Origin: Anaerolineae bacterium
GTDB lineage: Bacteria > Chloroflexota > Anaerolineae > Aggregatilineales > Phototrophicaceae
Direction: 5' to 3'
Assembly (NCBI GenBank): GCA_019912905.1
Contig: JAIOHO010000040.1
Span: forward strand, 1 to 10,345
DNA length: 10,345 nt
In this document: positions 1-6,756 of the stretch, one piece after another
Layout: every line of letters begins with the position of its first letter
Numbering within the stretch: the first letter of the stretch is position 1
Translations under genes and position numbers: made by a program
The notes under the pieces: generated by a model
Told to the model about the DNA's origin: nothing
The model's database searches: none
Seen by the model: the letters and a program-made list of their open reading frames with translations, nothing else

Positions 1-15
1 AAGGCAGTTTGACCT

Positions 16-778
16 GTGCGAATAAATCAACCCAACCAAAATCTTGAGCCTGTAGCCCAAAGGGCGAAGGTCATCTTCAAGGAAAGGCAATCGGGTTCTC
101 CTTTCGTGGAGAGGGTCTGGAGCAGCTACTAGTGAGGAATGCGGCATGTTTACGTCGATTGCTGCCTCTCACTGGATGATGGTCGTCACACGGCTTCAAG
201 GCAAAATCACGCTGGATATACAAGGGCCGGAGACAAAGGCGACCACTGCATACTGTCCGGCGGATGGCGAATGGGTGGGTATCCTGTTCAAATTCGGCAC
301 ATTGATGCCCCTGTTTCCTACCCATACTCTGGTGAATGGAGCAGTGACTCTGCCCAAAGCGACAAGCCAATCCTTTTGGCTGCATGGATCAGCCTGGCAG
401 TTCCCGGATTATGAAAATGCCGAGATGTTTGTTGATCGGCTCGTACGTGAGGGTCTACTGGTGACTGAATCTGTCATTGAACCTGTGTTGTGCAATCAAC
501 CAAGCGATCTGTCCATGCGTTCTGTACAGCGTCGGTTCCTCAAAGCTACCGGGATGTCTCACACGCATGCTCGTCTTATTGAACGGGCACGTACTGCGAC
601 GATTCTTTTACAACAGGGGCTATCTATTCAAAACGTTGTTTACAAGGTGGGTTATTTCGATCAGTCGCACCTGATCAGAGATCTGAAACGTTTTATTGGC
701 TGGACTCCCGCACAAATCATGGACAGTAATCAATCGAGGCAGTTGTCGTTTCTGTACAATACAGGTCTCTTTGGATAA
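16..778 (+). pseudogene. AraC-family transcriptional regulator, split by a -1/+1 frameshift near base 130
   Basis: The main open frame starts at ATG 146 and gives 210 residues. Its C-terminal half is a clear AraC/XylS DNA-binding domain: a first helix-turn-helix around SVQRRFLKATG and a second in VVYKVGYFDQSHLIRDLKRF, ending in the typical GWTPAQI. The N-terminal half (AASHWMMVV, CPADGEWVGILFKFGT, FWLHGSAWQFPDYENAE) resembles the sensor half of AraC regulators that, as I recall the family, are about 250 residues and begin with a DSPYVE-W segment. That segment is present just upstream in another frame: reading from GTG 16, bases 91-129 give SGSPFVERVWSSY and then hit TAG TGA at 130-135. Dropping one base near 130 joins it to SEECGMFTSIAASHW and restores a protein of about 253 residues. 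A short product from ATG 146 could still bind DNA. The neighbour at 828 is 49 bp downstream on the same strand and may be its target or operon partner. Family is certain; the frameshift reading is strong; whether the gene is dead is unknown. Confidence 0.82.
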
Positions 779-827
779 GTTAGGATAGTCCTGTTTGAAG
801 TTGTACCGATCCAAGGAGACGAAGAAC

Positions 828-1499
828 ATGAGAAAACTGGTTGTGGGCACTTTTGTGACCCTGGATGGTGTCATGCAGGCACCGGGTGGCCCCGATGAAG
901 ATCGCGACGGTGGCTTCCAACATGGCGGATGGTTGGTCCCGTATCTGGACGATATGTTCGGCGAGAGTATGGCAGAGTGGGCGAGGCGCGCCGACGCTTT
1001 TCTTCTCGGTCGGAAGACGTATGAAATGTTCGCTGCATCCTGGCCTAACTCCACCGATCCGGAGGAAGCACTCAATATCCGTCCGAAATTCGTTGCATCC
1101 AGAACCCTCGACAGGGTCGATTGGAACAATTCCACCCTCCTCAAGGGCGAGGTTGCTGAGGAAGTAGCAAAGCTCAAGGCACAGGAAGGCGGCGAGATTC
1201 AGGTTCATGGCAGCGGTAAGCTTATTCAGACCCTGCTTCAGCATGATCTCGTTGATACTCTCCGTATCTGGCAGTTTCCTGTCGTACTCGGTACAGGCAA
1301 ACGTCTGTTTGGGGAAGGCACGATCCCGCGCAGCTTTCGCCTTGTTGATACCCAAATGAACACGACTGGTGCAGTTCTGCATGTTTTCGAACGTGTGGGC
1401 GGCCTCAAGTACGGTGAGGTAGAGGTGGGTCAGGAGACGGAGATATTTGACTCAGAGTCATCACTCTTCACCGATAGCGGAGAAATAGAGTCGCAATGA
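828..1499 (+). CDS. Dihydrofolate reductase family protein (RibD C-terminal domain)
   Basis: A 223-residue protein of the RibD-C/DHFR-like family, which are NADPH-dependent reductases; most stand-alone members have no known substrate. Landmarks in order: strand and loop VVGTFVTLDGVMQ (residues 5-17), FLLGRKTYEMFAASW (58-72), the nucleotide-site region IQVHGSGKLIQTLL (124-137) and the late motif PVVLGTGKRLF (151-161). ATG 828 is preferred over a TTG at 795 because AAGGAG (813-818) lies at good spacing and the family begins with a short basic stretch followed by this first strand. The last 20 or so residues are acidic and serine-rich (TEIFDSESSLFTDSGE), longer than the usual end of such proteins at about 185-200 residues, so the 3' end may be an extension or an old frameshift. 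It follows the AraC-like gene by 49 bp, a common pairing for small accessory reductases. Reductase fold confident, substrate unknown. Confidence 0.9.
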   Translation: MRKLVVGTFVTLDGVMQAPGGPDEDRDGGFQHGGWLVPYLDDMFGESMAEWARRADAFLLGRKTYEMFAASWPNSTDPEEALNIRPKFVASRTLDRVDWNNSTLLKGEVAEEVAKLKAQEGGEIQVHGSGKLIQTLLQHDLVDTLRIWQFPVVLGTGKRLFGEGTIPRSFRLVDTQMNTTGAVLHVFERVGGLKYGEVEVGQETEIFDSESSLFTDSGEIESQ

Positions 1500-1635
1500 A
1501 CGTCGAGCTGTCATAAATTGCCATGAGCGTTGAAATTGTTTCTTCAATGAAGTTGGAGAACCGAACAACCAAGGCTTCGATCCAAGGCGAGTCTTAAAGG
1601 GTATTCCATACTCCCACACCAGCTTCGAAGTCGGC
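1500..1635. other. Convergent intergenic region
   Basis: This 136-bp stretch separates the convergent ends of the reductase gene and the large regulator. It holds only a weak inverted repeat (TTGAA and TTCAA around ATTGTTTC, near 1530-1547), with no GC-rich stem or T-tract, so no terminator is called. No coding potential was recognised. Confidence 0.5.
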
Positions 1636-4626
1636 TCAACTCAGTGCCAGCACGATGGCTTGCTCGGTGGTCATCGTCGCACCTTTTGCCCATTCCATTT
1701 CAAACACGACATCGCCAAGCTGAGCGCGTAGTCTCGTCAAAGCATCTTCATTTTTTTTCTGTTCTATACGCTCGAGTGGCGCTCCAATGCGAACGCGCAA
1801 GGTTTCGGCCGCCGCCAGCAGTTGAACCGCTCGTTCGTAGCGTTCTTCTATTTCGTTGATTTGGGCAAGCTGTTCAAACGAGTAGGCATATCCTCGCAGC
1901 AGTCCCAAATGGCGACGAATGCGCAGCGATTCGCAGAGTAATTCCCGTGCTTTCGCATATTCTCCCATATCTTGAGCGATGCATCCCAGATTATGCATGG
2001 CCAAGGCAACACCGCGTAGGTAGCCCAGTGATTGATAGATATCTCGGGATTCGACCAATGCCTGTCTAGCTGCCGCGTATTGGCCTGTCTCCAACAAGTC
2101 TGCGCCAAGAAAATTAAGGGCCGTTGCGAGTTCAAACGGGCTGTCTAATTCGCGCCACAGCGCAACACTCTGAAGTTCATACTGAATTGCTGCTTCACTG
2201 TCACCTATCGAATATACACTATTTATTGCCAGTAACTGTTTGCCTTTCGCCATCCCAGCCGTATAAGATAGTTGCTCGGCCATCCGCAGCGCTTCTTCGA
2301 TCTGCTTTTGCAAATGCACAAGTTCGCCCGCGTAGCGAGCCAGATCGCAATACATCAACTGAGCATCTATCTCCCCCCGCTGATCACCAAGTTCCTGAAA
2401 CAACTGCTGCGCTTGTCGAGCACACCGCAACCCATAATCAAAATCGGAGATCGCCGAGGATAACTCGGCGGCAGACAGCAGGGCTTGTGCCCGCTGGAGT
2501 GAAAATGATCGCTGAGTTTCCTCCAATACACGTTGGAGCCAGCGACGCCCTTCTTGAAAAAAACCGCCTAGTTCCCAGAACTTCAGGTCCGTGCCCAACT
2601 GGGCGACCAGGGTAAGCGCCTGTTCGTTGTCGTGTACAAGGAGCCACTCGAAGGCCTGGCGGAGGTTGTCGTGGTCGTCTTGGACTGTACGCAACCGTTC
2701 GGGTAGCGTCTGCCCGGCCTGGTTCTGAGCCTCGCGAGAGACGATCTGCGCATAGTACCGTGCATGTCGTTCCAGTGCGTCCGCCTCCTGCTCGCTGGCG
2801 CGCAACTCTTCCTGGGCAAACTGGCGAATAGTTTCGTGCATTATGTAACGCTGGCGCTCGGCATCCGCCCCAAAGACGACTAGAGAGTGGTCTACCAGTT
2901 CGGCGAGGACCTCGACGCATGGCTCACCTGCTGCGCTGACCGCCTCGGCGGCTTCCAAAGTCCACCCACCGGCAAAGACCGCTAATTGGCGCAATACCGA
3001 GCGCCCCTGATAGCTCAAGAGTCCGTAGGACCAGTCAATCAGGGTGTGCAAGGTGCGCTGGCGCGAAATAGTTTCAGCCACTTGTCTATTGAGCCAGGCG
3101 AAGCGGTGGTCCAGCCGTTCGGCGATCGCTTCGACAGGCAGCGCGCGGGCTTGCGCGGCAGCGATTTCAATCGCCAACGGGATACCATCGAGCTGCTGGC
3201 AGATACGAGCAACTGCCAGAACATTGGCGTCGGTAAGCGCGAAATTCAAAAGCGATCGTGTGGCGCGGTCTATGAATAGCTGAACCGAGTCATAGCTCAG
3301 CAAGTCCGCAACCGTGAGTTGCTCCGCGCCGCTCATTGGCGGGATGGCAAATGGTTGCAGCCGTACGACGTGCTCCTCTGCAAGGTGAAGCGGGATGCGG
3401 CTCGTCACAAGTATAGTCAGCCCGGCGGCGGCGCCACAGAGCGTTTGGACGAGACTCGCGCACGCTTTCGCCAGGTGTTCGCAATTATCCAGCACCAGAA
3501 ACATGGTCTTATCGCGCAGGTAATCCAAAATTGCACCGGTAGACGAGTGACCAGTGCTGGTCGGCAAACGCAGCGCCGCCGCGACGGCGTCGTCCACAGC
3601 ACTTCCATTGGCAACGCCCGCCAATTCGACGAGGCAGAAGTCATGGGCGAAAACGCCTTCCATGCGGTGGGCAACTTCAATCGCCAGACGTGTCTTGCCG
3701 ACACCACCCGGTCCGGTCAATGTCACCAACCTGACCGTTCGACGCGACAGAAGATCCACCAGATGTGCGGATTCTTGGTGGCGACCCAAAAAACGCGTAA
3801 GCACAGGCGGCAGAGCGATTTGAGTTGAATGCGATTCGAGCGGTGCAAGGGCGCGGATCTGTTCGGCAAGCATCACGGTTTCAACCGCCGGCGCCAGTCC
3901 AAGCTCGGTTGCCAGCACCCGGCGACATGTTTCGTAGACATCCAGTGCGGCGCTGCGCTGATCCGCTCGCGCAAGCACGCGCATCAACTGACGATAGGCG
4001 GATTCGCTGAGCGGATCATACTCGAGCAGACGGCGTATGGTGCGTTCGGCTTCAGCCAGATGGCTGGCCCCTTCGTGAAACGCAGCAAGCTGTTCCAGCG
4101 CCGCCATCACCTGCATCTGGAAGTGTTGGCGCTGTGTGAGGAGCCATTCGTCGAATTGCAGGCAATTGGCGAGCGAGAAGTCGCCCAAAAAATCGCCGCA
4201 CACCAGATCAAGCGCCTCTGTCAGCCGTGCGGCACATTCTGAGCAATCCAGTTGGTCGGAGTGCGAATGGCGGCGGCATGCATCGATCAAAGTGCGAAAG
4301 TGGGCCACATCCAGTTCGTGATCGCTGAGTGGATTGAAGCGCAAGGCGAGCCGGTCGCCGATCAAGTGTGGCTGCTCGTCGGAGGCGCTCGTTCCCAGCG
4401 CCTTCTGAAGCTGCGCCCAGGTCACTCGGAGATTGTTTTGGGCAGCCGCAGTCGGTAAGTCGGGCCACAGCAAGCCAAGCAAAGATTCACGACTGTGCGC
4501 GTGATCCGACTCGATCAGAAGATAGGCCAGCAGTCCGATCGCCTTGCGGTTGGTGAGGGTGATCGCTCCAAACCGGCGATGTTCGATCTGCATTGGGCCG
4601 AGTAGGGAAAAAATCAGTTCAGCCAA
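1636..4626 (-). CDS. SARP-like STAND regulator: winged helix, BTAD, NB-ARC ATPase, TPR repeats
   Basis: A 996-residue cytoplasmic transcription regulator of the AfsR/SARP type. Residues 1-100 form an OmpR-like winged helix opening with LIFSLLGPMQI and including RESLLGLLWPDLP and NNLRVTWAQLQKALG. Residues 105-260 are the bacterial transcriptional activation domain (BTAD), with EYDPLSESAYRQLMRVLA and ETCRRVLATELGLAP. The NB-ARC ATPase follows: P-loop GPGGVGKT (305-312), Walker B FLVLDNCEH (376-384), TSR sensor (408-410), GIPLAIEIAA (481-490) and an MHD-like MHE (596-598). Residues from about 650 to 960 are TPR-like helices, likely the signal-sensing part. There is no C-terminal LuxR helix-turn-helix, so DNA binding rests on the N-terminus. 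The start is TTG at 4626, with GGGA about five bases upstream; no ATG lies between it and the upstream in-frame stop. It is divergent from the small-gene run at 4765. ATP-gated switching is known for the superfamily; the ligand and targets here are inferred or unknown. Confidence 0.93.
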   Translation of the reverse strand: MAELIFSLLGPMQIEHRRFGAITLTNRKAIGLLAYLLIESDHAHSRESLLGLLWPDLPTAAAQNNLRVTWAQLQKALGTSASDEQPHLIGDRLALRFNPLSDHELDVAHFRTLIDACRRHSHSDQLDCSECAARLTEALDLVCGDFLGDFSLANCLQFDEWLLTQRQHFQMQVMAALEQLAAFHEGASHLAEAERTIRRLLEYDPLSESAYRQLMRVLARADQRSAALDVYETCRRVLATELGLAPAVETVMLAEQIRALAPLESHSTQIALPPVLTRFLGRHQESAHLVDLLSRRTVRLVTLTGPGGVGKTRLAIEVAHRMEGVFAHDFCLVELAGVANGSAVDDAVAAALRLPTSTGHSSTGAILDYLRDKTMFLVLDNCEHLAKACASLVQTLCGAAAGLTILVTSRIPLHLAEEHVVRLQPFAIPPMSGAEQLTVADLLSYDSVQLFIDRATRSLLNFALTDANVLAVARICQQLDGIPLAIEIAAAQARALPVEAIAERLDHRFAWLNRQVAETISRQRTLHTLIDWSYGLLSYQGRSVLRQLAVFAGGWTLEAAEAVSAAGEPCVEVLAELVDHSLVVFGADAERQRYIMHETIRQFAQEELRASEQEADALERHARYYAQIVSREAQNQAGQTLPERLRTVQDDHDNLRQAFEWLLVHDNEQALTLVAQLGTDLKFWELGGFFQEGRRWLQRVLEETQRSFSLQRAQALLSAAELSSAISDFDYGLRCARQAQQLFQELGDQRGEIDAQLMYCDLARYAGELVHLQKQIEEALRMAEQLSYTAGMAKGKQLLAINSVYSIGDSEAAIQYELQSVALWRELDSPFELATALNFLGADLLETGQYAAARQALVESRDIYQSLGYLRGVALAMHNLGCIAQDMGEYAKARELLCESLRIRRHLGLLRGYAYSFEQLAQINEIEERYERAVQLLAAAETLRVRIGAPLERIEQKKNEDALTRLRAQLGDVVFEMEWAKGATMTTEQAIVLALS

Positions 4627-4664
4627 AATCGTCCCAAATAATGATGGATTAATGGGCCCCCACT

Positions 4665-4692
4665 AAAGTACAGCATATATCACAACGAACAA
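4665..4692 (-). promoter_or_regulatory. Possible promoter of the large regulator
   Basis: On the minus strand, TTGTTC (plus-strand bases 4687-4692) and TACTTT (4665-4670) are separated by 16 bp and lie about 40 bp before the TTG start. Both boxes match the sigma-70 consensus only partly. The left arm of the inverted repeat at 4679-4688 falls in the spacer and touches the -35 box, which would suit repression or autoregulation. Weak prediction. Confidence 0.25.
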
Positions 4693-4724
4693 AAAAACAT
4701 TATTTGTCTAACTATCGTTGTGAT
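4679..4724. promoter_or_regulatory. Perfect 10+10 bp inverted repeat in the divergent promoter region, candidate operator
   Basis: ATCACAACGA (4679-4688) and its exact reverse complement TCGTTGTGAT (4715-4724) are separated by 26 AT-rich bases, giving 36 bp between half-site centres. The pair lies in the 138 bp between the divergent starts at 4626 and 4765. It could be an operator read by the large regulator, with half-sites about 3.5 helical turns apart, or a hairpin in a leader transcript. SARP proteins usually bind direct repeats, so another regulator remains possible. The repeat is seen directly; the function is inferred. Confidence 0.55.
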
Positions 4725-4752
4725 TCGATCGGGATCGTAAGCCACACAATAG

Positions 4753-4770
4753 AGGAGAAATATCATGTCA
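4753..4770 (+). repeat. Ribosome-binding-site/start leader shared with the second SnoaL gene (copy 1)
   Basis: AGGAGAAATATCATGTCA here is identical to bases 5314-5331 before the second SnoaL-like gene. It covers the Shine-Dalgarno sequence, spacer, ATG and second codon. The membrane-protein gene at 6757 has a near copy (AAGGAGAAATCACGATGTC). The shared block fixes the start codons and points to descent from one duplicated gene. Confidence 0.75.
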
Positions 4771-5169
4771 ACAGACCAGAACAAGGCAGTCGTCCGCCGC
4801 TTTATGATGGAGGTCTTGACCGGTCGCAGTCTGGACCATGCCGACGAAATGTTGGCACCAAACTACAAGAATCACATGACCGGCGCCGACCTGGCTGCCT
4901 TCAAAGGGATGCTCACCGGGATGAGCACGGCTCTCTCCGGCATGAAGTTTGAAATCGAAGAGCTGGTGGCCGAAGGGGATTCAGTGGTGGCTCGATGGAC
5001 GATGGAAGCCACCCACACCGGTTCGCTGATGGAAGAGCCACCTTCGGGGAAGAAGATTTCATCTCGCGGCCTGACCTACTATCGTCTGGTCAACGGCCAG
5101 ATCGTGGAAGATGACCCGCTGTCGTCTCCCGATCTGTTGCAGGCACTCGGCATCCAGATGCCCGCGTAG
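4765..5169 (+). CDS. SnoaL-like ester cyclase family protein, divergent active-site region
   Basis: A 134-residue protein of the SnoaL-like/ester cyclase group (NTF2-like alpha+beta barrel). Named members close polyketide rings, but most small genomic members are uncharacterised. The family pattern is visible as NKAVVRRFMMEVLTG (6-20), the Tyr/His pocket region APNYKNHMTG (31-40), ELVAEGDSVVARW (66-78), THTGSLMEEPPSGKKIS (83-99) and YYRLVNGQIVE (105-115). ATG 4765 has AGGAG at 4753-4757. Two features set it apart from the paralogue at 5326: the loop after APNYKNH is shorter, and the conserved Glu-His-Trp of that protein is replaced by Glu-Asp-Asp (115-117). If His and Trp line the ligand site, chemistry or specificity has changed. 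It is the first gene of the plus-strand run, 138 bp from the divergent regulator. Fold confident; catalysis uncertain. Confidence 0.88.
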   Translation: MSTDQNKAVVRRFMMEVLTGRSLDHADEMLAPNYKNHMTGADLAAFKGMLTGMSTALSGMKFEIEELVAEGDSVVARWTMEATHTGSLMEEPPSGKKISSRGLTYYRLVNGQIVEDDPLSSPDLLQALGIQMPA

Positions 5170-5325
5170 CCCGGTCGGTAGGTTGATCTAGATATGAGGG
5201 CCGTCTGCGCACAGTCAAAGGCGGCCACCACTACCAGCGCACCAAGGAGGTCTGTCAAGAACTCGAATGACCAATCTCTTGCGCGTAGTGTGAATGACAT
5301 CCCAGACAAACAAAGGAGAAATATC
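5170..5325 (+). other. Intergenic region between the two SnoaL genes
   Basis: This 156-bp gap is long for genes in a run. The frame of the downstream gene stays open back to an ATG at 5194, but the encoded stretch (AVCAQSKAATTTSAPRRS and onward) is low-complexity and unlike the family, and no ribosome-binding site precedes it, so it is treated as non-coding. No terminator-like stem was seen. Confidence 0.5.
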
Positions 5326-5331
5326 ATGTCA
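5314..5331 (+). repeat. Ribosome-binding-site/start leader shared with the first SnoaL gene (copy 2)
   Basis: Identical over 18 bases to 4753-4770, including AGGAG, the eight-base region before ATG 5326 and the Ser codon TCA. This shared block is the main reason for choosing the start at 5326. Confidence 0.75.
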
Positions 5332-5757
5332 GCAGAACAGAACAAAGCGTCAGTCCGTCACATGGTGGAAGAAACCTTCAACCGGGGAAACATTGGTCGC
5401 TTCGACGAATTTATGACGCCCGACTTCGTTGAACGCGAAGTACTGCCCCCTGGAATACCATCTGGTCGTGAGGGCGTCAAGCAGCTGACTACCATGTTGC
5501 GCAGCGCCTTCCCAGACTTCCAAGCCAAGATAGAGGACATTATCGCCGAAGGCGACAAGGTGGTCATCCGTCAGACCTGGACCGGCACCCATGCCGGCGA
5601 GTTTATGGGCATTCCGCCAACTGGCAGGAGTGTATCCTTTGGCGTGATCGACATCCTCCGCATGGCTGGGGGCAAGTGCGTGGAACATTGGGGCCAGATG
5701 GACACCATGAGCCTGATGCAGCAACTTGGCGCAATTCCCGCGCCAGGCCAAAGCTGA
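5326..5757 (+). CDS. SnoaL-like ester cyclase family protein
   Basis: A 143-residue SnoaL-like protein (NTF2-like barrel) with the complete family pattern: NKASVRHMVEETFNRGN (6-22), PDFVEREVLPPGIPSGREGV (32-51), AFPDFQAKIEDIIAEGDKV (61-79), GTHAGEFMGIPPTGRSVSF (87-105) and VEHWGQMDTMSLMQQLGAIP (119-138). The Glu-His-Trp (120-122) and nearby Asp126 are the positions usually kept in ester-cyclase-type members; the Asp may act as acid/base by analogy with SnoaL, but this is not shown here. ATG 5326 is chosen over ATG 5194 because only the inner start has a Shine-Dalgarno sequence and it matches the paralogue's leader. The gene lies 61 bp before the first SRPBCC gene. Its last 13 codons and eight following bases recur as a relic at 7312-7358, showing that this gene was once present in a further copy. 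Substrate unknown. Confidence 0.9.
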   Translation: MSAEQNKASVRHMVEETFNRGNIGRFDEFMTPDFVEREVLPPGIPSGREGVKQLTTMLRSAFPDFQAKIEDIIAEGDKVVIRQTWTGTHAGEFMGIPPTGRSVSFGVIDILRMAGGKCVEHWGQMDTMSLMQQLGAIPAPGQS

Positions 5758-5765
5758 AGTTACGC
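5719..5765 (+). repeat. Intact copy of a 47-bp duplicated segment (SnoaL 3' end plus flank)
   Basis: These bases align without gaps to 7312-7358, with 40 of 47 identical by hand count. The differences sit in codons; the stop codon and the next eight bases (AGTTACGC) are identical. It marks the source side of an old duplication. Confidence 0.85.
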
Positions 5766-5818
5766 TATCCGCTGGTCGTCTCTGGGGTCGCTCGAACAAG
5801 TGAAAGGAGACAATTTCG

Positions 5819-6259
5819 ATGGAAGGTTTCGAATTGGGTATCGTGATCAACCGACCCATCGAGGAGGTCTTTGCCATTCTGGGCGATCTTGAGAATGACG
5901 TCAAGTGGCGGAGCGAGTGGGTTGAATCCAAGAATATGTCGGAGGGTCCTCTTGGCGTGGGCGGCACATTTCGTTTGACGGGCGAGTTTCTTGGCCGGCG
6001 GATCCCGACGATATATGAGGTTATCGAATATGAACCAGATCGGAGCGCGGCGTGGAAAACCGTGTCAGGGCCTCTCCCGCTGAAATTCCAGAGGATCTTT
6101 GAGCGCGTCGAAGACGGCACACAAGTCACCATCAAATACGAGGCGGAGGTACGTGGCCTCCTCAAGCTTGTCATGTCGCTCCTCGCCGGCATGGTCAGGC
6201 AACAACATGAAGGCGATTTGCGCAAGGTGAAGGAATTGATCGAAACCCGTGCCTTGTGA
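5819..6259 (+). CDS. SRPBCC family protein (polyketide cyclase/dehydrase-like)
   Basis: A 146-residue START/Bet-v1-type (SRPBCC) protein, a fold with a deep hydrophobic cavity for lipids or aromatic ligands. Typical marks are the opening strand ELGIVINRPIEEVFAIL (5-21), the Trp region DVKWRSEWVES, the glycine turn GVGGTFRLTGEFLGRR, the strand YEVIEYEPDRSAAWKT, and DGTQVTIKYEAEV before the long C-terminal helix KLVMSLLAGMVRQQHEGDLRKVKELIE. AAGGAGA at 5804-5810 precedes ATG 5819. It follows the second SnoaL gene by 61 bp, a pairing mirrored by the relic and second SRPBCC gene near 7312-7846. A paralogue at 7403 shares INR..(E/Q)(E/D)VF, the glycine turn followed by Thr-Phe/Tyr-Arg, and DGTQV. 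Members are often uncharacterised, so a ligand-binding or co-regulated accessory role is inferred, and no enzyme activity can be assigned. Confidence 0.88.
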   Translation: MEGFELGIVINRPIEEVFAILGDLENDVKWRSEWVESKNMSEGPLGVGGTFRLTGEFLGRRIPTIYEVIEYEPDRSAAWKTVSGPLPLKFQRIFERVEDGTQVTIKYEAEVRGLLKLVMSLLAGMVRQQHEGDLRKVKELIETRAL

Positions 6260-6382
6260 GCCATGATGGCACCAGGCAAGCGTAGTTATTTGGGATTTGC
6301 GAGCTGCCCTGACTCATCTACCTGTTTCAAAAGATAAATGGCGATTCTTCTTAATCAAGTAGAAAGGAAAGGAGCGCATGCA

Positions 6383-6676
6383 ATGGCAATCAAGGTGATC
6401 GTCGAACTCCAGGCCAAACCAGGCAAGCGGGCTGAACTCAAGAGTCTGCTCGAAAGCGTTGCGGCAACGCTGGGACCGCGTGATCCCGGTTTCCTGGGCA
6501 GCACGTGCTACGAGGTACTCGACAACCCCAACATCGTGGTTGAAATTGCCGACTGGGAGTCAGCCGAGGTGCGGACGGCCGCGATGCAGGAGGCGATGTC
6601 CAGCGGTGCCTATGCACCCTTAGGGGAGTTGTTAGCTGCGCCTTTCAGGGCGATAGTCATCAGTCAACTGCCCTGA
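6383..6676 (+). CDS. Antibiotic biosynthesis monooxygenase (ABM) domain protein
   Basis: A 97-residue protein with the ferredoxin-like ABM fold. It begins IKVIVELQAKPGKRAELKSL, followed by the helix SLLESVAATLGPRDPGFLGS, the strand CYEVLDNPNIVVEIADWES (42-60) and the helix VRTAAMQEAM, as in small dimeric quinol monooxygenases and in non-enzymatic relatives. ATG 6383 is preferred to ATG 6338 because GGAG at 6371-6374 lies eight bases before it and the earlier start only adds a non-family stretch. The common His of the HxxS-type segment after the WES motif is not seen here, so enzyme activity is uncertain. It lies in the same plus-strand run, 123 bp after the SRPBCC gene and 80 bp before the membrane protein. 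Cofactor-free oxidation of a polyketide or quinol would fit the SnoaL/SRPBCC company, but the substrate is unknown. Confidence 0.85.
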   Translation: MAIKVIVELQAKPGKRAELKSLLESVAATLGPRDPGFLGSTCYEVLDNPNIVVEIADWESAEVRTAAMQEAMSSGAYAPLGELLAAPFRAIVISQLP

Positions 6677-6756
6677 TCCGTTCATCCATTCAATAAGCGG
6701 TAACCATTGCGGTAGCTCATGCTTGTCGCAGTTCACATTAGCAAGGAGAAATCACG

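Noticed and set aside
2124..2615. 163-residue plus-strand frame inside the large regulator
   Set aside because: It is antisense to the conserved TPR region, has no plausible domain and follows from the codon use of the real gene.
5186..5268. Short frame reading EGRLRTVKGGHHYQRTKE between the SnoaL genes
   Set aside because: It looks protein-like but is only about 27 codons, has no start and matches no family I can name.
5194..5325. 44-codon N-terminal extension of the second SnoaL gene from ATG 5194
   Set aside because: The stretch has no family similarity and no ribosome-binding site, while ATG 5326 has a perfect leader identical to the paralogue's.
5350..6279. 309-residue minus-strand frame across the second SnoaL and first SRPBCC genes
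   Set aside because: It spans two well-supported plus-strand genes, has arginine/serine-rich low-complexity content and no recognisable domain.
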